Origin: Auanema rhodensis
Lineage: Eukaryota > Nematoda > Chromadorea > Rhabditida > Rhabditidae
Assembly: GCA_964057225.1 (NCBI GenBank)
Contig: OZ059900.1
Span: 25,249,638-25,313,637, forward strand
Reading direction: 5' to 3'
DNA length: 64,000 nt
The notes beneath the pieces are model-generated. The model was not told the DNA's origin, ran no database searches, and saw only the letters and a list, made by a program, of their open reading frames with translations. Positions 1 through 8,535 of this stretch are shown piece by piece (the first letter of the stretch is position 1; every line of letters begins with the position of its first letter). Position numbers and translations under genes: made by a program.

Positions 1-118
1 TACGAACAATTTTGAGCTAAGTTTCATTGACATTGCATGAGTTTGAACACATGAAATCGTAAGTCAAAACCTTGTTTACAGCGAAATTTCCAAAAACTGG
101 TTTTCCAGCATAATAAAA

Positions 119-136
119 TATTTCTCATGAGAAATA
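119..136. repeat. 18 bp perfect palindrome of R-type units
   Basis: TATTTCTCATGAGAAATA reads the same on both strands. It occurs in every palindrome-type unit, for example at 119-136, 2855-2872, 3524-3541, 6602-6619, 7628-7645 and 8654-8671. It recurs through region B and in the region D units at 43761, 45129, 46155, 47181, 47865, 51285 and 51969. Other units have CATGGG, which breaks one symmetric pair and leaves 16 of 18 bases symmetric. CATATG and CAAGGG units disrupt it further. A dyad of this kind could bind a dimeric protein or form a small cruciform; neither is shown by the sequence. Confidence 0.85.
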
Positions 137-400
137 CTGTGTTTTTGTATTTTTTTAATGTTCAGCATGTAAAATGCTTCATTTTGATATGTAAAACGCT
201 GAAATTCGTTGCATTTGACGACTCATATGAACAAAAATCGATTTTATCAATATTAGCCATAAGGGGCGTGCCCTCAGAATATGCTAATTTCCTTAATTTT
301 CTAACCCCTGTTTTTTTGTCGTGAAAGTGGAACTAGACGTTGTACGAACAATTTTGAGCTAGGTTTCATTGACATTGCATGAGTTTGAACACATGAAATC

Positions 401-406
401 GTAAGT
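401..406 (+). promoter_or_regulatory. Consensus-like 5' splice donor GTAAGT in each unit
   Basis: GTAAGT, the best six-base match to U1 snRNA after an exon end, sits at unit positions 59-64 in almost every copy. About 100 bases downstream S-type units have a T-rich tract followed by CAG (near 490-500 in this unit). Other units have CTAG or TTAG at that place, and palindrome-type units have AATG there. The pairing would define a roughly 100 nt intron if plus-strand RNA is made. No sign of a real exon accompanies it, so this is a potential cryptic site only. Confidence 0.3.
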
Positions 407-438
407 CAAAACCTTGTTTACAGCGAAATTTCCAAAAA

Positions 439-450
439 CTGGTTTTCCAG
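439..450. repeat. CTGG-TTTT-CCAG dyad, present in nearly every unit
   Basis: A perfect 4 bp stem with a T4 loop at unit positions 97-108. It is almost invariant across the window; I noticed one disruption, AAAACAGG near 36675. It lies just upstream of the AATAAA element. The stem is short, so it may simply be part of a conserved protein-binding or curvature element. Confidence 0.6.
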
Positions 451-453
451 CAT

Positions 454-490
454 AATAAAATATTTCTCATGGGAAATACTGTGTTTTTGT
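454..490 (+). terminator. Poly(A)-signal-like AATAAA with GT-rich downstream element
   Basis: AATAAA at unit positions 112-117 is followed about 20 bases later by CTGTGTTTTTGT, the spacing and composition expected of a eukaryotic cleavage and polyadenylation site. X-type units have AATACA here (for example near 7967, 8992, 10361, 11387 and 12413), and the unit at 35211 has TAAATAAT, so the element is not universal. An AT-rich sequence will contain AATAAA often by chance, so function is uncertain. Confidence 0.3.
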
Positions 491-545
491 ATTTTTTCAG
501 TGTTCAGCATGTAAAATGCTTCATTTTAGTATGTAACACGCTGAA

Positions 546-562
546 ATTCGTTGCATTTGACG
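546..562 (+). promoter_or_regulatory. Weak CENP-B-box-like site
   Basis: Unit positions 204-220 read ATTCGTTGCATTTGACG. Against the mammalian 17 bp CENP-B box, the stretch TTCGTTG matches contiguously and two further positions agree. Only six of the nine core positions (TTCG, A, CGGG) match: the CGGG part is missing. CAGTTGACG units and those with AATTTG or AATTCC in place of AATTCG lose more. I report it because partial boxes have been described in satellites of other animals, but I would not call it a functional box. Confidence 0.25.
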
Positions 563-576
563 ACTCATATGAACAA

Positions 577-586
577 AAATCGATTT
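577..586. repeat. AAATCGATTT palindrome with ClaI site
   Basis: A 10 bp perfect palindrome at unit positions 235-244. It extends to 12 bp (AAAATCGATTTT) in units with GATTTTATC, such as those at 1, 7168 and 7852. A subset of region D and E units carry ATTGATTT or ATCAATTT, single changes that destroy both the dyad and the ClaI site (near 42971, 45366, 55284, 58019, 60413). Confidence 0.7.
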
Positions 587-605
587 AATCAATATTAGCC
601 ATAAG

Positions 606-615
606 GGGCGTGCCC
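606..615. repeat. GGGC-GT-GCCC dyad, GC-rich island of the unit
   Basis: Unit positions 264-273, in the only strongly GC-rich stretch of an AT-rich unit. It is practically invariant. The one change I saw inside the spacer, at 41634, turns it into the perfect palindrome GGGCATGCCC. Read on the minus strand it contains CACGCCCC, which resembles the GC/CACC boxes bound by zinc-finger factors of the Sp/KLF class. That likeness alone is weak evidence of binding. Confidence 0.5.
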
Positions 616-2736
616 TCAGAATATGCTAATTTCCTTAATTTTCTAACCCCTGTTTTTTTGTCGTGAAAGTGGAACTAGACGTTGTACGAACAGTTTTGAG
701 CTAGGTTTCATTGACATTGCATGAGTTTGAACACATGAAATCGTAAGTCAAAACCTTGTTTACAGCGAAATTTCCAAAAACTGGTTTTCCAGCATAATAA
801 AATATTTCTCATGGGAAATACTGTGTTTTTGTATTTTTTCAGTGTTCAGCATGTAAAATGCTTCATTTTAGTATGTAACACGCTGAAATTCGTTGCATTT
901 GACGACTCATATGAACAAAAATCGATTTAATCAATATTAGCCATAAGGGGCGTGCCCTCAGAATATGCTAATTTTCTTAATTTTCTAACCCCTGTTTTTT
1001 TGTCGTGAAAGTGGAACTAGACGTTGTACGAACAATTTTGAGCTAGGTTTCATTGACATTGCATGAGTTTGAACACATGAAATCGTAAGTCAAAACCTTG
1101 TTTACAGCGAAATTTCCAAAAACTGGTTTTCCAGCATAATAAAATATTTCTCAAGGGAAAAACTGTGTTTTCATATTTTTCAAGTGTTCAGCATGTAAAA
1201 TGCGTCATTTTAGTATGTAAAACGCTGAAATTCGTTGCATTTGACGACTCATATGAACAAAAATCGATTTTATCAATATTAGCCATAAGGGGCGTGCCCT
1301 CAGAATATGCTAATTTCCTTAATTTTCTAACCCCTGTTTTTTTGTCGTGAAAGTGGAACTAGACGTTGTACGAACAATTTTGAGCTAGGTTTCATTGACA
1401 TTGCATGAGTTTGAACACATGAAATCGTAAGTCAAAACCTTGTTTACAGCGAAATTTCCAAAAACTGGTTTTCCAGCATAATAAAATATTTCTCAAGGGA
1501 AAAACTGTGTTTTCATATTTTTCAAGTGTTCAGCATGTAAAATGCTTCATTTTAGTATGTAACACGCTGAAATTCCTTGCATTTGACGACTCATATGAAC
1601 AAAAATCGATTTAATCAATATTAGCCATAAGGGGCGTGCCCTCAGAATTTGCTAATTTCCTTAATTTTCTAACCCCTGTTTTTTTGTCGTGAAAGTGGAA
1701 CTAGACGTTGTACGAACAATTTTGAGCTAGGTTTCATTGACATTGCATGAGTTTGAACACATGAAATCGTAAGTCAAAACCTTGTTTACAGCGAAATTTC
1801 CAAAAACTGGTTTTCCAGCATAATACAATATTTCTCATGGGAAATACTGTGTTTTTGTATTTTTCTAGTGTTCAGAATGTAGAATGCTTCATTTTAGTAT
1901 GTAACACGCTGAAATTCGTTGCATTTGACGACTCATATGAACAAAAATCGATTTAATCAATATTAGCCATAAGGGGCGTGCCCTCAGAATTTGCTAATTT
2001 CCTTAATTTTCTAACCCCTGTTTTTTTGTCGTGAAAGTGGAACTAGACGTTGTACGAACAATTTTGAGCTAGGTTTCATTGACATTGCATGAGTTTGAAC
2101 ACATGAAATCGTAAGTCAAAACCTTGTTTACAGCGAAATTTCCAAAAACTGGTTTTCCAGCATAATAAAATATTTCTCATGGGAAATACTGTGTTTTTGT
2201 ATTTTTCTAGTGTTCAGCATGTAAAATGCTTCATTTTAGTATGTAACACGCTGAAATTTGTTGCATTTGACGACTCATATGAACAAAAATCGATTTAATC
2301 AATATTAGCCATAAGGGGCGTGCCCTCAGAATATGCTAATTTCCTTAATTTTCTAACCCCTGTTTTTTTGTCGTGAAAGTAGAACTAGACGTTGTACGAA
2401 CAATTTTGAGCTAGGTTTCATTGACATTGCATGAGTTTGAACACATGAAATCGTAAGTCAAAACCTTGTTTACAGCGAAATTTCCAAAAACTGGTTTTCC
2501 AGCATAATAAAATATTTCTCATGGGAAATACTGTGTTTTTGTATTTTTCTAGTGTTCAGCATGTAAAATGCTTCATTTTAGTATGTAACACGCTGAAATT
2601 TGTTGCATTTGACGACTCATATGAACAAAAATCGATTTAATCAATATTAGCCATAAGGGGCGTGCCCTCAGAATATGCTAATTTCCTTAATTTTCTAACC
2701 CCTGTTTTTTTGTCGTGAAAGTGGAACTAGACGTTG

Positions 2737-3063
2737 TACGAACAATTTTGAGCTAAGTTTCATTGACATTGCATGAGTTTGAACACATGAAATCGTAAGT
2801 CAAAACCTTGTTTACATCGAAATTTCCAAAAACTGGTTTTCCAGCATAATAAAATATTTCTCATGAGAAATACTGTGTTTTTGTATTTTTTTAATGTTCA
2901 GCATGTAAAATGCTTCATTTTGATATGTAAAACGCTGAAATTCGTTGCATTTGACGACTCATATGAACAAAAATCGATTTTATCAATATTAGCCATAAGG
3001 GGCGTGCCCTCAGAATATGCTAATTTCCTTAATTTTCTAACCCCTGTTTTTTTGTCGTCGTTG
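2737..3063 (+). repeat. Short 327 bp satellite unit with 15 bp deletion
   Basis: This unit lacks the 15 bases GAAAGTGGAACTAGA normally found near unit positions 323-337. The junction reads GTCGTCGTTG at about 3055-3064. In intact units the missing segment is flanked by CGT on both sides, so the deletion fits slippage or microhomology joining at a 3 bp direct repeat. The same unit carries ACATCG instead of ACAGCG near 2818. The deletion removes the usual TGA stop, which is why the local open frame runs on to 3078. Confidence 0.95.
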
Positions 3064-3405
3064 TACGAACAATTTTGAGCTAGGTTTCATTGACATTGCA
3101 TGAGTTTGAACACATGAAATCGTAAGTCAAAACCTTGTTTACAGCAAAATTTCCAAAAACTGGTTTTCCAGCATAATAAAATATTTCTCATGGGAAATAC
3201 AGTGTTTTTGTATTTTTTTAGTGTTCAGCATGTAAAATGCTTTATTTTAATATGTAACACGCTGAAATTCGTTGCATTTGACGACTCATATGAACAAAAA
3301 TCGATTTAATCAATATTAGCCATAAGGGGCGTGCCCTCAGAATATGCTAATTTCCTTAATTTTCTAACCCCTGTTTTTTTGTCGTGAAAGTGGAACTAGA
3401 CGTTG

Positions 3406-5920
3406 TACGAACAATTTTGAGCTAAGTTTCATTGACATTGCATGAGTTTGAACACATGAAATCGTAAGTCAAAACCTTGTTTACAGCGAAATTTCCAAAA
3501 ACTGGTTTTCCAGCATAATAAAATATTTCTCATGAGAAATACTGTGTTTTTGTATTTTTTTAATGTTCAGCATGTAAAATGCTTCATTTTGATATGTAAA
3601 ACGCTGAAATTCGTTGCATTTGACGACTCATATGAACAAAAATCGATTTTATCAATATTAGCCATAAGGGGCGTGCCCTCAGAATATGCTAATTTCCTTA
3701 ATTTTCTAACCCCTGTTTTTTTGTCGTGAAAGTGGAACTAGACGTTGTACGAACAATTTTGAGCTAGGTTTCATTGACATTGCATGAGTTTGAACACATG
3801 AAATCGTAAGTCAAAACCTTGTTTACAGCGAAATTTCCAAAAACTGGTTTTCCAGCATAATAAAATATTTCTCATGGGAAATACTGTGTTTTTGTATTTT
3901 TTCAGTGTTCAGCATGTAAAATGCTTCATTTTAGTATGTAACACGCTGAAATTCGTTGCATTTGACGACTCATATGAACAAAAATCGATTTAATCAATAT
4001 TAGCCATAAGGGGCGTGCCCTCAGAATATGCTAATTTCCTTAATTTTCTAACCCCTGTTTTTTTGTCGTGAAAGTGGAACTAGACGTTGTACGAACAGTT
4101 TTGAGCTAGGTTTCATTGACATTGCATGAGTTTGAACACATGAAATCGTAAGTCAAAACCTTGTTTACAGCGAAATTTCCAAAAACTGGTTTTCCAGCAT
4201 AATAAAATATTTCTCATGGGAAATACTGTGTTTTTGTATTTTTTCAGTGTTCAGCATGTAAAATGCTTCATTTTAGTATGTAACACGCTGAAATTCGTTG
4301 CATTTGACGACTCATATGAACAAAAATCGATTTAATCAATATTAGCCATAAGGGGCGTGCCCTCAGAATATGCTAATTTTCTTAATTTTCTAACCCCTGT
4401 TTTTTTGTCGTGAAAGTGGAACTAGACGTTGTACGAACAATTTTGAGCTAGGTTTCATTGACATTGCATGAGTTTGAACACATGAAATCGTAAGTCAAAA
4501 CCTTGTTTACAGCGAAATTTCCAAAAACTGGTTTTCCAGCATAATAAAATATTTCTCAAGGGAAAAACTGTGTTTTCATATTTTTCAAGTGTTCAGCATG
4601 TAAAATGCGTCATTTTAGTATGTAAAACGCTGAAATTCGTTGCATTTGACGACTCATATGAACAAAAATCGATTTTATCAATATTAGCCATAAGGGGCGT
4701 GCCCTCAGAATATGCTAATTTCCTTAATTTTCTAACCCCTGTTTTTTTGTCGTGAAAGTGGAACTAGACGTTGTACGAACAATTTTGAGCTAGGTTTCAT
4801 TGACATTGCATGAGTTTGAACACATGAAATCGTAAGTCAAAACCTTGTTTACAGCGAAATTTCCAAAAACTGGTTTTCCAGCATAATAAAATATTTCTCA
4901 AGGGAAAAACTGTGTTTTCATATTTTTCAAGTGTTCAGCATGTAAAATGCTTCATTTTAGTATGTAACACGCTGAAATTCCTTGCATTTGACGACTCATA
5001 TGAACAAAAATCGATTTAATCAATATTAGCCATAAGGGGCGTGCCCTCAGAATTTGCTAATTTCCTTAATTTTCTAACCCCTGTTTTTTTGTCGTGAAAG
5101 TGGAACTAGACGTTGTACGAACAATTTTGAGCTAGGTTTCATTGACATTGCATGAGTTTGAACACATGAAATCGTAAGTCAAAACCTTGTTTACAGCGAA
5201 ATTTCCAAAAACTGGTTTTCCAGCATAATACAATATTTCTCATGGGAAATACTGTGTTTTTGTATTTTTCTAGTGTTCAGAATGTAGAATGCTTCATTTT
5301 AGTATGTAACACGCTGAAATTCGTTGCATTTGACGACTCATATGAACAAAAATCGATTTAATCAATATTAGCCATAAGGGGCGTGCCCTCAGAATTTGCT
5401 AATTTCCTTAATTTTCTAACCCCTGTTTTTTTGTCGTGAAAGTGGAACTAGACGTTGTACGAACAATTTTGAGCTAGGTTTCATTGACATTGCATGAGTT
5501 TGAACACATGAAATCGTAAGTCAAAACCTTGTTTACAGCGAAATTTCCAAAAACTGGTTTTCCAGCATAATAAAATATTTCTCATGGGAAATACTGTGTT
5601 TTTGTATTTTTCTAGTGTTCAGCATGTAAAATGCTTCATTTTAGTATGTAACACGCTGAAATTTGTTGCATTTGACGACTCATATGAACAAAAATCGATT
5701 TAATCAATATTAGCCATAAGGGGCGTGCCCTCAGAATATGCTAATTTCCTTAATTTTCTAACCCCTGTTTTTTTGTCGTGAAAGTAGAACTAGACGTTGT
5801 ACGAACAATTTTGAGCTAGGTTTCATTGACATTGCATGAGTTTGAACACATGAAATCGTAAGTCAAAACCTTGTTTACAGCGAAATTTCCAAAAACTGGT
5901 TTTCCAGCATAATAAAATAT
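3406..5920 (+). repeat. Region A: second, partial copy of the 10-unit HOR
   Basis: The diagnostic variants of the first copy recur here with a constant 3405 bp offset, including TTTTCTTAA near 4378, the two CAAGGG units at 4432 and 4774, CAGAATGTAGAATG near 5280 and AGTAGAAC near 5783. Agreement stops inside the unit that starts at 5800: the first copy has CATGGG at this point, whereas this copy has CAAGGG and a CCTTGC variant resembling the unit at 4774. The breakpoint is therefore about 5920-5930, within a unit, as expected for unequal crossover or conversion. Confidence 0.85.
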
Positions 5921-6483
5921 TTCTCAAGGGAAAAACTGTGTTTTCATATTTTTCAAGTGTTCAGCATGTAAAATGCTTCATTTTAGTATGTAACACGCTG
6001 AAATTCCTTGCATTTGACGACTCATATGAACAAAAATCGATTTAATCAATATTAGCCATAAGGGGCGTGCCCTCAGAATATGCTAATTTCCTTAATTTTC
6101 TAACCCCTGTTTTTTTGTCGTGAAAGTGGAACTAGACGTTGTACGAACAATTTTGAGCTAGGTTTCATTGACATTGCATGAGTTTGAACACATGCAATCG
6201 TAAGTCAAAACCTTGTTTACAGCGAAATTTCCAAAAACTGGTTTTCCAGCATAATAAAATATTTCTCATGGGAAAAACTGTGTTTTTGTATTTTTCTAGT
6301 GTTCAGCATGTAAAATGCTTTCTTTTAATATGTAACACGCTGAAATTCGTTGCATTTGACGACTCATATGAACAAAAATCGATTTAATCAATATTAGCCA
6401 TAAGGGGCGTGCCCTCAGAATATGCTAATTTCCTTAATTTTCTAACCCCTGTTTTTTTGTCGTGAAAGTGGAACTAGACGTTG
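5800..6483 (+). repeat. Transition units between regions A and B
   Basis: The unit at 5800 is a mosaic: it follows the AGTAGAAC end seen in region A, then carries CAAGGG and CCTTGC but the ATATGC ending instead of TTTGC. The unit at 6142 is the first with ACATGCAATCG, where A to C at unit position 54 changes an in-frame TGA to TGC. That variant recurs through region B. It also has GGGAAAAACTG and a private TTTCTTTTAATATG. These two units mark the change from the region A HOR to the shuffled region B series. Confidence 0.75.
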
Positions 6484-8535
6484 TACGAACAATTTTGAGC
6501 TAAGTTTCATTGACATTGCATGAGTTTGAACACATGAAATCGTAAGTCAAAACCTTGTTTACAGCGAAATTTCCAAAAACTGGTTTTCCAGCATAATAAA
6601 ATATTTCTCATGAGAAATACTGTGTTTTTGTATTTTTTTAATGTTCAGCATGTAAAACGCTTCATTTGGATATGTAAAACGCTGAAATTCGTTGCATTTG
6701 ACGACTCATATGAACAAAAATCGATTTTATCAATATTAGCCATAAGGGGCGTGCCCTCAGAATATGCTAATTTCCTTAATTTTCTAACCCCTGTTTTTTT
6801 GTCGTGAAAGTGGAACTAGACGTTGTACGAACAGTTTTGAGCTAGGTTTCATTGACATTGCATGAGTTTGAACACATGAAATCGTAAGTCAAAACCTTGT
6901 TTACAGCGAAATTTCCAAAAACTGGTTTTCCAGCATAATAAAATATTTCTCATGGGAAATACTGTGTTTTTGTATTTTTTCAGTGTTCAGCATGTAAAAT
7001 GCTTCATTTTAGTATGTAACACGCTGAAATTCGTTGCATTTGACGACTGATATGAACAAAAATCGATTTAATCAATATTAGCCATAAGGGGCGTGCCCTC
7101 AGAATATGCTAATTTCCTTAATTTTCTAACCCCTGTTTTTTTGTCGTGAAAGTGGAACTAGACGTTGTACGAACAATTTTGAGCTAGGTTTCATTGACAT
7201 TGCATGAGTTTGAACACATGAAATCGTAAGTCAAAACCTTGTTTACAGCGAAATTTCCAAAAACTGGTTTTCCAGCATAATAAAATATTTCTCATATGAA
7301 ATACTGTGTTTTTGTATTTTTTTAGTGTTCAGCATGTAAAATGCGTCATTTTAGTATGTAAAACGCTGAAATTCGTTGCATTTGACGACTCATATGAACA
7401 AAAATCGATTTTATCAATATTAGCCATAAGGGGCGTGCCCTCAGAATATGCTAATTTCCTTAATTTTCTAACCCCTGTTTTTTTGTCGTGAAAGTGGAAC
7501 TAGACGTTGTACGAACAATTTTGAGCTAAGTTTCATTGACATTGCATGAGTTTGAACACATGAAATCGTAAGTCAAAACCTTGTTTACAGCGAAATTTCC
7601 AAAAACTGGTTTTCCAGCATAATAAAATATTTCTCATGAGAAATACTGTGTTTTTGTATTTTTTTAATGTTCAGCATGTAAAATGCTTTATTTTGATATG
7701 TAAAACGCTGAAATTCGTTGCATTTGACGACTCATATGAACAAAAATCGATTTTATCAATATTAGCCATAAGGGGCGTGCCCTCAGAATATGCTAATTTC
7801 CTTAATTTTCTAACCCCTGTTTTTTTGTCGTGAAAGTGGAACTAGACGTTGTACGAACAATTTTGAGCTAGGTTTCATTGACATTGCATGAGTTTGAACA
7901 CATGAAATCGTAAGTCAAAACCTTGTTTACAGCGAAATTTCCAAAAACTGGTTTTCCAGCATAATACAATATTTCTCATGGGAAATACTGTGTTTTTATA
8001 TTTTTCTAGTGTTCAGCATGTAAAATGCTTCATTTTAGTATGTAACACGCTGAAATTCGTTGCATTTGACGACTCATATGAACAAAAATCGATTTTATCA
8101 ATATTAGCCATAAGGGGCGTGCCCTCAGAATATGCTAATTTCCTTAATTTTCTAACCCCTGTTTTTTTGTCGTGAAAGTGGAACTAGACGTTGTACGAAC
8201 AGTTTTGAGCTAGGTTTCATTGACATTGCATGAGTTTGAACACATGAAATCGTAAGTCAAAACCTTGTTTACAGCGAAATTTCCAAAAACTGGTTTTCCA
8301 GCATAATAAAATATTTCTCATGGGAAATACTGTGTTTTTGTATTTTTTCAGTGTTCAGCATGTAAAATGCTTCATTTTAGTATGTAACACGCTGAAATTC
8401 GTTGCATTTGACGACTCATATGAACAAAAATCGATTTAATCAATATTAGCCATAAGGGGCGTGCCCTCAGAATATGCTAATTTCCTTAATTTTCTAACCC
8501 CTGTTTTTTTGTCGTGAAAGTGGAACTAGACGTTG
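6142..8535 (+). repeat. Region B: 7-unit block (2394 bp), first occurrence
   Basis: I name the recurring unit types as follows. C has ATGCAATCG. Rb, Rc and Ra are palindrome units with CATGAG, whose next variable segment reads AACGCTTCA, AATGCTTTA or AATGCTTCA. S has ACAGTTTTG and TTTTTCAGTG. V has AATGCGTC and GATTTTATC. X has AATACAAT and TTTATATTTTTCTAG. This block reads C-Rb-S-V-Rc-X-S. The same order recurs at 12982-15375, so seven units (2394 bp) is a basic higher-order period in this region. The S unit at 6826 carries ACTGATATG, shared with 9220 and 23241, and the V unit at 7168 has CATATGAAAT. Confidence 0.8.

Larger units (their letters stand above)
343..684 (+). repeat. Representative 342 bp satellite unit
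   Basis: This copy serves as the coordinate reference (unit position 1 = base 343). By hand count it has 57 C and 59 G (33.9% GC) and 10 CpG. Landmarks in unit positions: GTAAGT 59-64; CTGG-TTTT-CCAG dyad 97-108; AATAAA 112-117; imperfect palindrome 119-136; T-rich tract ending in CAG about 139-158; AGCAT/ATGCT dyad 164-178; TTCGTTG 205-211; NdeI site CATATG 224-229; AAATCGATTT palindrome with a ClaI site 235-244; SspI site AATATT 249-254; GGGC-GT-GCCC dyad 264-273; T7 tract 311-317. Positions about 116-198 hold most of the differences between unit types; the flanks are nearly invariant apart from isolated sites (9, 20, 54, 83, 208, 227, 245, 281 and the last few bases). Confidence 0.95.
1..3405 (+). 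repeat. Region A: 10-unit higher-order repeat, full copy
   Basis: Ten units with distinct diagnostic variants form a 3405 bp block (ten units minus a 15 bp deletion). In order, the units begin at 1 (palindrome type, CATGAG), 343, 685 (CAGTTTTG; TTTTCTTAA), 1027 and 1369 (CAAGGG), 1711 (AATACAAT; CAGAATGTAGAATG), 2053 (ending AGTAGAAC), 2395, 2737 (ACATCG, 327 bp) and 3064 (ACAGCAAAA; ATACAGTG). The series then restarts at 3406, and the variants at 685, 1027, 1369, 1711 and 2053 reappear 3405 bp later. This is a higher-order repeat made by amplifying a multi-unit segment. Confidence 0.9.

Noticed and set aside
127-324. 65-codon open frame repeated tens of times as a possible small membrane-protein family
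   Set aside because: It lies entirely inside the satellite unit, is removed by a single common SNP in most units of the second half, shows mainly amino-acid-changing differences, and has no domain or translation context. The apparent conservation is that of the repeat.
606-615. GGGC-GT-GCCC followed within 40-50 bases by the T7 tract as an intrinsic bacterial terminator
   Set aside because: The stem is only 4 bp, the T-tract is not adjacent, there is no gene to terminate and the context is eukaryotic satellite DNA.
653-659. T7 tract after CCCCTG as an RNA polymerase III terminator, or a tRNA-like gene upstream
   Set aside because: A run of T alone is expected in this AT-rich unit. I found no A-box/B-box pair and no cloverleaf-capable sequence upstream.
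3064-3405. Possible separate satellite family (ACAGCAAAA / ATACAGTG units at 3064, 32817, 34869 and 37263)
   Set aside because: They differ from neighbours at only a handful of sites and share the rest of the unit; they are a variant class of the same satellite.
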